Shown: one piece after another, positions 43,833 through 52,900 of the stretch | Layout: each line of letters opens with the position of its first letter | How positions within the stretch are numbered: the stretch's first letter is position 1 | NCBI RefSeq assembly: GCF_900112245.1 | Contig: NZ_FOYX01000001.1 | Span: forward strand, 545,856 to 609,855 | Origin: Maribacter stanieri | Lineage (GTDB): Bacteria > Bacteroidota > Bacteroidia > Flavobacteriales > Flavobacteriaceae | Direction: 5' to 3' | DNA length: 64,000 nucleotides | Program-made: the position numbers and the translations under genes | The notes under the pieces: model-generated | The model's input: only the letters and a program-made list of their open reading frames with translations | Database searches by the model: none | What the model was told of the DNA's origin: nothing

Positions 43833-44831
43833 TTATAATGCTCCGTTTGCCTCTACCCACTTAAAGTGATATTGGTCTTGAGGAAATTTCATTCGCTCTG
43901 CAATTCTCTCTAATCTAGAAGGTAACTTAATTAAATAGTCACGTGCCTTTTCAGCTTCTTCATTTAATGAACGCACTGAATCTAATTCCCAATACGCATT
44001 TAGCTTTCTTAGAATCTCTACATAATCTTGTGCCGTATACACACCTAAGCGTTGTGCACAGTTAGAGAAATTCTCAAACGCTGATCCTATTGTACCACCA
44101 GACTCACGTAAAAAGTGCGCGGGCATTACAATCTTTTTCTTCATCATATCAGCAAAGGCAATCATCATACCAGATGGATCCTCACCAAGAATAGTCTTTA
44201 CAAATTCTCTATATGCTAAATGGTGTCTCATTTCGTCACCAGCAATAATTGTACACATTTTACCTAGAAGGACATTTCCTTTTTTCTTGGCCATTTGCCC
44301 AACACGCTTATGAGAAATATTGGTTGCTAATTCTTGAAATGATGTATAAACAAAGTTTTTATATGGATCACGATCCGTACCAATATCAAAACCGTCAGAT
44401 ATTAAATGCTGGGTTGTTATTTCTATTTCTCTCATATTTACCCTTCCAGATAAATACAGATATTTATTCAACACATCTCCATGTCTATTTTCTTCAGCTG
44501 TCCATGCGCGAACCCATTTTGCCCAACCATTTGTTTTATGATCTCCATGCTGGTCCACACCTACTACATCCATTAACCAAGACTCATAAGTTGGCAATGC
44601 TTCTTCTGTAATAGTATCAGCTACCATGGTAACCCAAAAATCATATCCTAATTCTTTAGACTCCTCACGAATATCTTTTACTTCTTGTAAGAAAGTATCT
44701 TTCTCAGAATTTGGTAAAAAATCTGTTGGCTGCCATATATCCTCTGGTTGTATAAGGAAGGAATCCATAAATCCTTCTACCTGAGGTTCTAGAGCCTGCA
44801 TCACTTCTAATCTTATATTTTTAGTAGACAT
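43833..44831 (-). CDS. Acyl-ACP desaturase (soluble di-iron)
   Basis: A 332-residue soluble fatty acid desaturase of the plant stearoyl-ACP type. The two di-iron helices are visible as EENRHGD (about residues 109-115) and GDEMRHH (about 195-201), with further Glu ligands in the preceding helices. It would introduce a double bond into acyl-ACP for membrane-fluidity control, using ferredoxin or flavodoxin as reductant. It is monocistronic, with a shared terminator at its end. Confidence 0.92.
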   Translation of the reverse strand: MSTKNIRLEVMQALEPQVEGFMDSFLIQPEDIWQPTDFLPNSEKDTFLQEVKDIREESKELGYDFWVTMVADTITEEALPTYESWLMDVVGVDQHGDHKTNGWAKWVRAWTAEENRHGDVLNKYLYLSGRVNMREIEITTQHLISDGFDIGTDRDPYKNFVYTSFQELATNISHKRVGQMAKKKGNVLLGKMCTIIAGDEMRHHLAYREFVKTILGEDPSGMMIAFADMMKKKIVMPAHFLRESGGTIGSAFENFSNCAQRLGVYTAQDYVEILRKLNAYWELDSVRSLNEEAEKARDYLIKLPSRLERIAERMKFPQDQYHFKWVEANGAL

Positions 44832-44895
44832 AGTTTAGTTTTTATCAAAGATCGTCATTAAAACAATCTATTTTTTAGTAAAGTTAACGGTTTTC

Positions 44896-45630
44896 TTAGT
44901 TTCTTCCATTTTCATTAGGATAAAAGGTATATACCGGCTCACTTTGCCAATACTCTTTAGTATCCGCATTAAATACTGTCAATGGACCTTTGAATGCTGC
45001 ACCCGTATCAATATTCCAAACATTGGCTGCTTTTTGCGGCGTAGTTTTTCCTATTCTTGTAACTGGCGTATGACCAATATAAATTTCCGAATAATTTTTT
45101 AATCGCTTCGGATAATGAATATGATCTTCTTCTAAGTCTTTATTAAGTGAAAGTGCTAACTCCCACAAGGTACGATCCCAATAGAACGTCTTTTTAAAAT
45201 ATTCATGCTCTATACCCTTTAAGTTTGTAAAACCTGCATGTAAAAACAACCTGCTTTCCGAATCTAAATGATAGTTCTGCAAGTTTTCATAAAACTTTAA
45301 ATGCAAATCTTTGGTTTCCTTCGAGGCGTTACCATATGAATTGGATGTTGCTTCGCCACCATGCATAAACCAGGTTGGGTTATCCGCTTTGCCAGTTAAC
45401 CACTCATAACAAAGTTCATCATGGTTACCTCTTAAATAAATACAATTATACTTTTCCTTTAATTGTAAAAGATAATTTACAGTTTCTACCGCTTCACTCC
45501 ATCCATCAATATAATCTCCTAAAAAAATTATAGTATCCTTTTCTGTAATGGCAGCTTTTTCAAGTACCTGTTTTAAGGCTTGTAAACCTGAATGAATGTC
45601 ACCTACTACCAGTGTTCTTTTTAAATTCAT
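44896..45630 (-). CDS. PPP-type metallophosphoesterase (Ser/Thr phosphatase-like)
   Basis: A 244-residue calcineurin-like phosphoesterase with the full PPP signature: GDIHSG, GDYIDGW, RGNHDE, and later HAGF and GHTPV metal histidines. This group includes bacterial Ser/Thr protein phosphatases and diadenosine tetraphosphatases. Its start overlaps the zinc-ribbon gene by four bases, and it ends a three-gene minus-strand unit behind an SPFH protein, so a role in regulating that membrane system is possible but unproven. Confidence 0.87.
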   Translation of the reverse strand: MNLKRTLVVGDIHSGLQALKQVLEKAAITEKDTIIFLGDYIDGWSEAVETVNYLLQLKEKYNCIYLRGNHDELCYEWLTGKADNPTWFMHGGEATSNSYGNASKETKDLHLKFYENLQNYHLDSESRLFLHAGFTNLKGIEHEYFKKTFYWDRTLWELALSLNKDLEEDHIHYPKRLKNYSEIYIGHTPVTRIGKTTPQKAANVWNIDTGAAFKGPLTVFNADTKEYWQSEPVYTFYPNENGRN

Positions 45631-46709
45631 TTAGCAAAAATCGCAATTATGGCTATTATGACAAGGATAAATATTACTAAAAAGAAAATTTTCCAAAACG
45701 AATAAGGTCTATTTCCGCTTAGTACTCCTGTTTGGCCGTTAATGTAAAAATTGAACTCTTTACCATCATACCTATATGAACTTAGATAAATCGGAAGTAG
45801 TACATGTTTAAATTTCTCATCTGTTAACTTAATATCGGCATTTGCTACTCTTTGAGTATCCCCGCCAATATCTCGCTTAATCCAATTATAAGCTATCTTT
45901 TTAGCTTCTTGAAAAGATTTATGATGCCCTTCTTTTAAGGAAACCGTATATTTTTCCGTTACAAAACCTGATAGATATTTAGAATTGAAAACAACCAAAT
46001 CTTTCAAGTTCCAAAAAGCGACTTTAGCGGGAATTTCCCTGCGTTTCTTTTCTGAAGCATTGATTAAAATATCATCTACAAAACCATCTACCTTGCCAGA
46101 AGCATACGTCCACCTTGTTTTTCTAACCTGTCTTGTTCTTTTTCCTTTATTACTATTATAAGTTTGGGTTTCATAGTAATAATCTCCACGTTGCCCTTGA
46201 TAAGATGCAAACAGATTGGCATCAAACGTCCAATAAGGCACATAAAGACCGTGTAATCCTTCTGGATCTAAAGCAGCTTTTTTTAAATTGTCTGGTGCAA
46301 ACCAAATTTTACCTACCCATCCTTTAAATATGGCTTGTGCCTTTTTAGCATCTAACTGAAATGGCACCAGAGCTCCAGGTAAAATCCACCCTTCTTTTTC
46401 AATATCTTCACGAATTAAAGGTTCGCTACAATACACACAGTTTAACGATTTATAATTCTCCTCTACATGTTGGTTGGCACCGCAATTTTTGCAATGCAAT
46501 AGCTCTATGGTTTCGGTATACGCATTTTCGCCTACTATTTTTAGGTAGTGATCTAATTCTAGTTCTTCAAAACTACTTTTTGATTGCTCAATAAATTCCT
46601 CATAACCACAGTATTCACATGTAAGCTGATGAGAGCCTGGCTTAAATTTAAGCTCTGCCCCACAATTGGCACATGCTTTTTTAAACTCCGATTGTTGAAT
46701 ATCGTCCAT
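45627..46709 (-). CDS. Double zinc-ribbon membrane protein (TFIIB-ribbon type)
   Basis: A 360-residue protein with two zinc ribbons at the N-terminus (CANC...CEYC, about 13-36, and CKNC...CVYC, about 73-96), a long beta-rich domain with GLYVPYWTFDANL, and a C-terminal transmembrane helix (about 338-358). Proteins of this architecture (Bacillus YdjG-type) sit next to SPFH proteins and can anchor PspA to membranes. No pspA homologue is visible here. It lies 51 bases after the SPFH gene and overlaps the phosphatase gene. Confidence 0.83.
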   Translation of the reverse strand: MDDIQQSEFKKACANCGAELKFKPGSHQLTCEYCGYEEFIEQSKSSFEELELDHYLKIVGENAYTETIELLHCKNCGANQHVEENYKSLNCVYCSEPLIREDIEKEGWILPGALVPFQLDAKKAQAIFKGWVGKIWFAPDNLKKAALDPEGLHGLYVPYWTFDANLFASYQGQRGDYYYETQTYNSNKGKRTRQVRKTRWTYASGKVDGFVDDILINASEKKRREIPAKVAFWNLKDLVVFNSKYLSGFVTEKYTVSLKEGHHKSFQEAKKIAYNWIKRDIGGDTQRVANADIKLTDEKFKHVLLPIYLSSYRYDGKEFNFYINGQTGVLSGNRPYSFWKIFFLVIFILVIIAIIAIFAK

Positions 46710-46760
46710 AGAAAGTATCCCTTATCTATAAAAGGTATGTTATATGATAATTGTTTCTGA

Positions 46761-47894
46761 TTATGCCGTTGGTAAAGGTGGTGGTGTATTACCGCCTAAG
46801 AAAGATTTTAATTCTTCTACTTCTTTCAAAGCGGTCCAACTTGCCATTCCTTGTTTCCAAATCAGAGAATCCCTATTAATGGTTCTGCTTGCAAATAACT
46901 CCTTAAGCTTTTCTAATGAAACCGGACCCAATTGCTGACCACTTACCGCATAAAAGTATGTAATCTGCGCAGGCATTGGCGGTGGTGCTTGTGGCTGTGC
47001 AGCTTGACCCCCAAATGGTTGTGCCGCAGGTTGCCCCATTAGACCACCCATTTGTTGTGCCAAAACAAAACCCATGCCCATGCCCATACCGGCACCAGCG
47101 GTACCACCTTCGTTTTTAGCCGCTAATTCCATTGCTTTTGCAGCTTTGAACTGGGCTAATTTGGTCATGTCCAACTTATCTAATCGGCTGTATTCGAAAA
47201 TTTCTTTCTTCAGTTCTTCTGGCATCGATACATTTTCGATGTAGAATTTCTCTAATTCTATACCTACCCTATTAAATTCTGGTTGCATAACCACCTGGCA
47301 TGTTTCAGAAAGCTCACTGGTATTGGCAGCATATAATTCTATTGGCAAGTTAGCCTCGCCTACTGTATCTGTAAAACGGGTTACTATTAAACTTTTTAAA
47401 TGTTCATTTACTTCATAATTCGTGAAGTTACCATCTGTGCCAACTACATCTATAATAAACTTACCTGGGTCATTAATTCTAAAACTGTATGTCCCAAAAG
47501 CACGTATTTCTACAAAACCAAATCTATCATCACTAAGTATAAATGGGTTTTTAGTACCCCATTTTTCATCGGTAAAAAGGTGTGTATTTACAAAATACAC
47601 CTCAGCTTTGAACGGACTGTCAAAACCGTATTTCCAACCTTTTAAAGTCGTTAATATTGGTAGATTTTGAGTGTTTAAAGTATAAGTACCAGGTTTAAAA
47701 ACATCTGCTAATTGCCCTTCATTAATAAAAACTGCTGTTTGTCCTTCACGAACAATTAACTGTGCGTTGTTCTTTATCTCATTTTGATAACGTTCAAAAC
47801 GATGGACTATAGTATCGTTTGTAGTATCTAGCCATTCAATAATATCAATAAACTCATGGCTTAGTTTCTTCTTAATCTCATCAAATATACTCAT
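46761..47894 (-). CDS. SPFH-domain protein with C-terminal GYF_2 domain (YdjI-like)
   Basis: A 377-residue protein: an SPFH/virion-core-like N-terminal part (about 1-280; SIFDEIKKKLSHEFIDIIEW start, then EGQTAVFINEGQLADVF), a glycine/proline-rich linker (GMGMGMGF, QPFGGQAAQPQAPPP) and a C-terminal GYF_2 module (about 313-370; YFYAVSGQQLGPVSLEKL...WKQGMASW). It is a candidate scaffold for membrane microdomains. I chose the ATG at 47894 because the longer frame (to 47975) starts upstream of a -7 box. Confidence 0.87.
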   Translation of the reverse strand: MSIFDEIKKKLSHEFIDIIEWLDTTNDTIVHRFERYQNEIKNNAQLIVREGQTAVFINEGQLADVFKPGTYTLNTQNLPILTTLKGWKYGFDSPFKAEVYFVNTHLFTDEKWGTKNPFILSDDRFGFVEIRAFGTYSFRINDPGKFIIDVVGTDGNFTNYEVNEHLKSLIVTRFTDTVGEANLPIELYAANTSELSETCQVVMQPEFNRVGIELEKFYIENVSMPEELKKEIFEYSRLDKLDMTKLAQFKAAKAMELAAKNEGGTAGAGMGMGMGFVLAQQMGGLMGQPAAQPFGGQAAQPQAPPPMPAQITYFYAVSGQQLGPVSLEKLKELFASRTINRDSLIWKQGMASWTALKEVEELKSFLGGNTPPPLPTA

Positions 47895-47950
47895 GGTTAG
47901 TGTGTGTTTTAAAATGTATAATATCAAGATATGAATTTCATGACCAGAGC

Positions 47951-47958
47951 CAAAATTA
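47951..47958 (-). promoter_or_regulatory. Candidate -7 box for the SPFH operon
   Basis: The minus strand reads TAATTTTG, 56 bases before the ATG at 47894; a TTG lies at a short 14-base spacing (47975-47973). Confidence 0.42.
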
Positions 47959-48080
47959 GCGGCATAATAAATCAAGAAAATAATCTACAAACTACAATAA
48001 TTTAATATTTCCTTAAGAATATTTAGGAAGTAGGTCCTTTTTCTAATTAACTTAGATTTCCTTATTTTTCTTTTAGAACT

Positions 48081-49025
48081 ATGAAAAAAGTATTTTGTAT
48101 TGGTGAATTGCTAATTGATTTCGTTGCTGAAAACCAAGGTAAAGATTTATCTAAAGCTAAAGAATTTTCTAAAAAAGCCGGTGGGGCACCTGCCAATGTT
48201 TCTTGCGCTATTAGCAAGCTTGGTGGCGAAAGTCTTTTTATTGGATGCGTAGGTGACGACCCCTTTGGCACCTTTTTATTACGTATTCTTGAAAATGAAA
48301 AAGTAGACATTTCTTCAGCACAAAAAAGTGACACCTTTACTACTCTAGCATTTGTATCGATTGATGCCGATGGAGAGCGAGATTTTGTTTTTAGCCGTGG
48401 TGCAGACAAAGAACTTACCTATGATTCATCTCTTAAATCTAGATTTGAAAATAATATATTGCATTTTGGGGCTGCTACCGCGCTTTTGGGTGGTTCATTA
48501 GAGGAGACGTATAACAGATATTTATTTGACGGAATCACTAAAAATGCTTTCATCAGTTTTGACCCAAACTACAGGGTAGACCTTTGGAAAAACAAAGAGG
48601 ATGTTTTTATTCGTAAATGCCATCCTTACATAGAAAAATCTCATTTATGTAAATTTAGTTTGGAGGAAGCACAACTTCTTTCAGGCAAGGATAATTTAGA
48701 TGAGGCATGTCAAGTTTTCCATGAAATGGGAACCCAAATTATAGTAATTACCCTAGGTAGCGAAGGCACATTACTAAGTACTGCTAAATTCAGTAAAACT
48801 ATACCAAGTATAAAAGTTAACCCAAAGGATACAACAGGTGCCGGCGACGCTTTTATAGGCTGTTTATTGCAACAAATCTCGCAACATTCTAAGTTTGAAA
48901 ATGTATTAGCAGATGAAAAATTGCTAACCAATATGGTTGCCAGAGCTAATAAGGCTGGAGCAATTACTACCGAGAATTTTGGGGCAATTGAATCACTTCC
49001 TACTTTACAACAATTAGACTCTTAA
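48081..49025 (+). CDS. Fructokinase (PfkB family)
   Basis: A 314-residue PfkB-family sugar kinase. The N-terminal signature GGAPANVSCAISKLGG and the C-terminal DTTGAGDAFIGCLL (catalytic Asp, anion hole) are intact. Assignment to fructose is from the close fructokinase resemblance (ELLIDF start, FDPNYRVDLW) and from context: the amylosucrase gene begins one base after its stop, and that enzyme releases fructose from sucrose. It would yield fructose-6-phosphate. Confidence 0.9.
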   Translation: MKKVFCIGELLIDFVAENQGKDLSKAKEFSKKAGGAPANVSCAISKLGGESLFIGCVGDDPFGTFLLRILENEKVDISSAQKSDTFTTLAFVSIDADGERDFVFSRGADKELTYDSSLKSRFENNILHFGAATALLGGSLEETYNRYLFDGITKNAFISFDPNYRVDLWKNKEDVFIRKCHPYIEKSHLCKFSLEEAQLLSGKDNLDEACQVFHEMGTQIIVITLGSEGTLLSTAKFSKTIPSIKVNPKDTTGAGDAFIGCLLQQISQHSKFENVLADEKLLTNMVARANKAGAITTENFGAIESLPTLQQLDS

Positions 49026-49026
49026 A

Positions 49027-50967
49027 ATGAACCAAGCTGAATTACTAAGGTTATTGGCTGAGAGAGGTCAAAAGAAAAAAGGTACAAATTCTTTAACTTC
49101 TTTATTTGAGCAAAGATTAGCGACCAATCTTTCTATTATTAAAACGCAGTTTTTTTCATTATACCCAGAATCAGAGCATAAAGCCTTTTTCTATACTCTT
49201 TTAGATAAAATAGAGTTACTGTTCAAAGCCCGCCCTACAGAACTTCAAAAGCAAGATATTGAAAGATTAGAGTCTGGAAACTGGTACCAGAGCGAACAAA
49301 TGGTAGGTATGCAGATGTATGTTGATCGCTTTAACAAGGACATTAACGGACTAAAAGATAAATTATCATACTTTGATGACCTAGGCGTAAACTTTCTTCA
49401 CCTTATGCCCATTACCACTAGACCAGCTGGTGAAAATGATGGTGGGTACGCTGTAAATAGCTATCATGAGATTGATAGTAAATATGGCACAAAAAATGAT
49501 TTTACAACCTTTACAAAAAAAGCTAGAGAACATAACATATTCTTAATGCTTGATTTTGTTGTCAACCATACTTCAGATGAATTTGAGTGGGCACAGAAAG
49601 CAAAAGAAGGAAGCTTACACCATCAAAATTATTATTATACCTATTCTGACCGTCATATACCAGACGAATTTGAAAAAACACTACCTGAAATTTTCCCACA
49701 ATCGGCACCAGGAAATTTCACCTATAATAAGGAAATGGAAAAATGGGTAATGACCTGTTTTAACAACTATCAGTGGGATTTAAATTATAGAAATCCAGAG
49801 GTATTTATAGAAATGCTTGGTAACTTAATGTCATTAGCCAACTTAGGTGTTGATGTTATCCGTTTTGATGCACTTGCTTTTCTTTGGAAAAAATTAGGAA
49901 CCTTATCTCAGAATTTGCCAGAGGCACATACACTTATTTCTCTTTTTAGAATGTGCCTACAAGTTATAGCCCCAGGTGTTATTCTATTAGCAGAAGCTAT
50001 CGTTGCCCCAAGAGATATCATTAAATATTTTGGAGAAGGTACTGCTGAGGGCAATGAATGCGAAATTGCTTATAACGCTTCATTAATGGCATTGTTATGG
50101 AATTCAATTGCCACCAAAAAGGCATCTTTAATGGTTAAAAGTGTAACCGAAGTACCAAACAAACCTAAAGATGGTACCTGGATCAATTATATACGATGCC
50201 ATGACGACATAGGTCTTGGTTACGAGGATGATTTTGTACGTGCAATAGGATCTGAACCTGCTGCCCACAAACAGTTTTTATTAAATTATTACTGTGGCAA
50301 ATTAGAATGGTCTCCGGCAAAAGGGCTCATGTTCATGTATAACCCTAAAAATGGTGATGGTAGAATTACCGGAAGTGCGGCATCTTTACTAGGACTAGAA
50401 ACTGCTCTAGAACAAAACAACAAGAATATAATTGACTATGCTATCTCCAAAATTTTAATGATGCATGGTGTTATTCTAACCTATGGCGGTATTCCAATGA
50501 TTTATGCTGGTGATGAAATAGGGACATTAAACGATTATAGTTACGAGCAGAATGAGGACCATGTTAATGATAATAGATGGGTAAATAGGCCTATGCAAGA
50601 TTGGGACGCTGTAGCTCAATTGAAAAAATCCGATAACAATACTTCTGCTATTATATTCAACGGATTAAAGCATATGATTCGTCTAAGAAAAGAACATAGC
50701 GTATTTGCAGATTCCAATGATATAAAAATTCACGGCTGCCCTAATCAACATGTTTTTGCTTTCCAAAGAACCCATGAAGATGAAAGTGTTTGGGTACTGT
50801 CTAATTTTAATGAAGTTACCGAAACCCTAAATATTGGCTGGTTACTTTCTATAGGTATTCACGCAGGTGAAAATTCTATTGACCTACTTACTGGGAAAAA
50901 TTTTGAGCTTATCCATAATGAGTTGCCATTAAAGCCCTACGAACAACTTTGGATTAAGAATATTTAA
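49027..50967 (+). CDS. Amylosucrase-type GH13 glucosyltransferase
   Basis: A 646-residue GH13_4-like enzyme matching amylosucrase in length and order: an all-helical N-terminal domain (about 1-95), the (beta/alpha)8 barrel, and a C-terminal beta domain. Catalytic residues are visible: nucleophile Asp in DVIRFDALAF, acid/base Glu in LLAEAIV and the stabilising Asp in RCHDDIG. It would cleave sucrose and transfer glucose to an alpha-1,4-glucan (or to water or other acceptors), freeing fructose. There is no signal peptide, so the sucrose must be taken up; no transporter is adjacent. Its 3' end overlaps the facing AlbA_2 gene by 14 bases. Confidence 0.9.
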   Translation: MNQAELLRLLAERGQKKKGTNSLTSLFEQRLATNLSIIKTQFFSLYPESEHKAFFYTLLDKIELLFKARPTELQKQDIERLESGNWYQSEQMVGMQMYVDRFNKDINGLKDKLSYFDDLGVNFLHLMPITTRPAGENDGGYAVNSYHEIDSKYGTKNDFTTFTKKAREHNIFLMLDFVVNHTSDEFEWAQKAKEGSLHHQNYYYTYSDRHIPDEFEKTLPEIFPQSAPGNFTYNKEMEKWVMTCFNNYQWDLNYRNPEVFIEMLGNLMSLANLGVDVIRFDALAFLWKKLGTLSQNLPEAHTLISLFRMCLQVIAPGVILLAEAIVAPRDIIKYFGEGTAEGNECEIAYNASLMALLWNSIATKKASLMVKSVTEVPNKPKDGTWINYIRCHDDIGLGYEDDFVRAIGSEPAAHKQFLLNYYCGKLEWSPAKGLMFMYNPKNGDGRITGSAASLLGLETALEQNNKNIIDYAISKILMMHGVILTYGGIPMIYAGDEIGTLNDYSYEQNEDHVNDNRWVNRPMQDWDAVAQLKKSDNNTSAIIFNGLKHMIRLRKEHSVFADSNDIKIHGCPNQHVFAFQRTHEDESVWVLSNFNEVTETLNIGWLLSIGIHAGENSIDLLTGKNFELIHNELPLKPYEQLWIKNI

Positions 50968-52090
50968 CTTTCCTAAGCACGCGGAGAGCCTCTTTTAAAG
51001 AAGCATTTATTTTTGGGTATTTTGGTTTTAAGACTTGTCTGGCAAATTCCATTTGTTCTTTAGCTTCTTCAAATCCGTTTAAAAAGCATATTAAATAAGA
51101 ATCTGCTAAATACTTTAAACTCCTTACCTCCTTAATGGATAGCTCCATACTTTTCTCCACCTTTACTACCAACTCATTATTACGCTTGTAAATCTTTTGT
51201 AATTCGGTAACATCATATGTTGGTGGCTCAAAAAGCAAATCGCTCTTAATTTGGTATTTGCCATTTTCACTGAAATTGATGACCACTTTTTCTAACGGAA
51301 AATATTTTTGCTTTGCCCCAAGACCCAGTTGCACAAATTCAATTGTAGTAAAAGAGTCATTATCAAAGCTAATAGTGACCTCATCTAAATTGGAGTAGAA
51401 TAGTTTTACCTGTTCGTTTATTAATTCTATATCCACACGATAGTGGTAAGTAATTCCATTAACTACTTTTTTGTTCCCAGCCCAACATACTACAAATTGT
51501 TCTTTAAAAACTTTATAGTTGCTTTCAAGGTCTTTATGCCTGTAGTTTATAAAATCAATAACACCATCTAGGGTAAGTTCAATATTGTTTTTAGCATGCT
51601 GCTCAATAGTAGCAACAGCATCAGAATTTATATCTTTTAACTCTATACCATAGGCTTTAGGTAAACTAATACTCCCCTCTCTAAAAAAAACGGAACCCCC
51701 ATAATATTTCCAGATATTCTTACGAAGAGAACAAACTTTACCTATAGATTTTATAGTCACCAAACCCACCACCTTACCTTCTGGTAAATGGGGGAAAGGT
51801 ATGTTCTCATATGATATTAACGGAGGGTTATCTAAGTAGGCGTTTACCAAATTTTGAATTTTACTGTCATCAAAAAAATCAACACCTACTATTTTATTAT
51901 CCTCATCTTCTACCCCAACTACTATAAAAGAATTGTTTGCCGGGTTACTGTTTGCCAATGCACAAACGTGCTTTAAAAATTTCCCTTTTCCCTCTTTTTC
52001 TCCAATGGAAATAAATCGCTTTTTGTCGTAAAAACTATTCTCGTCGTTATGTGCGAGCAAGTTCTTTACCAAAAGGCGTTTATTGATCAT
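50954..52090 (-). CDS. AlbA_2 (Schlafen-like) domain protein
   Basis: A 378-residue protein with an N-terminal AlbA_2 domain (about 15-150; FISIGEKEGKGKFLKHVCALANS, split at EKEGKGKFL, and FIVVGVEDEDNKIVG) and an unrecognised C-terminal region (about 170-378) of beta strands followed by helices. AlbA_2 proteins are called divergent AAA-4 or ATP-binding, but ATP use is unproven; some relatives act as RNases or regulators. No defence partner (nuclease, HTH, TA antitoxin) is adjacent. It overlaps amylosucrase by 14 bases and is 45 bases from the SDR gene. Confidence 0.8.
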   Translation of the reverse strand: MINKRLLVKNLLAHNDENSFYDKKRFISIGEKEGKGKFLKHVCALANSNPANNSFIVVGVEDEDNKIVGVDFFDDSKIQNLVNAYLDNPPLISYENIPFPHLPEGKVVGLVTIKSIGKVCSLRKNIWKYYGGSVFFREGSISLPKAYGIELKDINSDAVATIEQHAKNNIELTLDGVIDFINYRHKDLESNYKVFKEQFVVCWAGNKKVVNGITYHYRVDIELINEQVKLFYSNLDEVTISFDNDSFTTIEFVQLGLGAKQKYFPLEKVVINFSENGKYQIKSDLLFEPPTYDVTELQKIYKRNNELVVKVEKSMELSIKEVRSLKYLADSYLICFLNGFEEAKEQMEFARQVLKPKYPKINASLKEALRVLRKVKYS

Positions 52091-52135
52091 TTTTTAAATA
52101 TTTAGCTCTTTAAAGGTTTGCAATATGTGGGAAGA

Positions 52136-52888
52136 CTAAGATTTATTTACAATAGTTGAAGATGCTTGTGCGGTTGGCATAACAACTAAATCCGCAATAT
52201 TTACATGGTATGGTCTAGTAACTACAAAGTAAATTATATCTGCTATATCTTCTGGTTTTAAAGGTTGAAATCCTTTGTAGACATTCTCTGCCCTATCTTC
52301 ATCTCCTTTAAAACGAACATTACTAAATTCTGTTTCAACTAAACCTGGGTTTACCGCCCCAACACGAATACCTGTTCCATTTAAATCTATACGCATACCC
52401 TGGTTAATTGCATCTACAGCATGCTTACTGGCACAATATACATTTCCTTTTGGGTAGACTTCCTTACCTGCGGTAGAGCCAATATTTATAATATGACCAC
52501 ATTTTTGAGCAATCATTTTTGGAATTAATGCTTTTGAAACATAAAGTAATCCCTTCACGTTTATATCTAACATAGCATCCCAATCATCTAAACTACCATC
52601 TTGTATGGTATCTAAACCATGGGCATTACCGGCATTATTAATTAAAATATCTATTTGGGAAAATTCTTTTGGTAAGGAATCTATAGCCTCTTTTACTGAT
52701 TCTTTATCTCGAATATCAAAATTTAAGATATGTACTTGTACCTCTTTACCAAGCTCTTCTTTTAAAGCATCTAACCGATCTTGTCGTCTACCACACAAAA
52801 CCAAGTTGATTCCGTTAATTGCAAAATGAATTGCTGTTGATTTTCCAATTCCGCTTGTAGCTCCTGTAATGAATGCTGTTTTTGTCAT
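52136..52888 (-). CDS. Short-chain dehydrogenase/reductase (YdfG-like)
   Basis: A 250-residue SDR with the NADP-type motif TGATSGIG (residues 9-16), RRQD arginines favouring NADPH, NNAG, and the catalytic Ser and YCASK tetrad. It resembles YdfG-like 3-hydroxy acid dehydrogenases (FQPLKPEDIADII near the end). The substrate is unconfirmed. It follows the aldo-keto reductase gene by 12 bases; the two may form a carbonyl-reducing pair. Confidence 0.9.
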   Translation of the reverse strand: MTKTAFITGATSGIGKSTAIHFAINGINLVLCGRRQDRLDALKEELGKEVQVHILNFDIRDKESVKEAIDSLPKEFSQIDILINNAGNAHGLDTIQDGSLDDWDAMLDINVKGLLYVSKALIPKMIAQKCGHIINIGSTAGKEVYPKGNVYCASKHAVDAINQGMRIDLNGTGIRVGAVNPGLVETEFSNVRFKGDEDRAENVYKGFQPLKPEDIADIIYFVVTRPYHVNIADLVVMPTAQASSTIVNKS

Positions 52889-52900
52889 TTTATCAATTAA

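Noticed and set aside
50954-52090. AlbA_2/Schlafen-like gene as part of a defence island
   Set aside because: No nuclease, toxin, helicase, restriction or transposase gene is adjacent; neighbours are metabolic.
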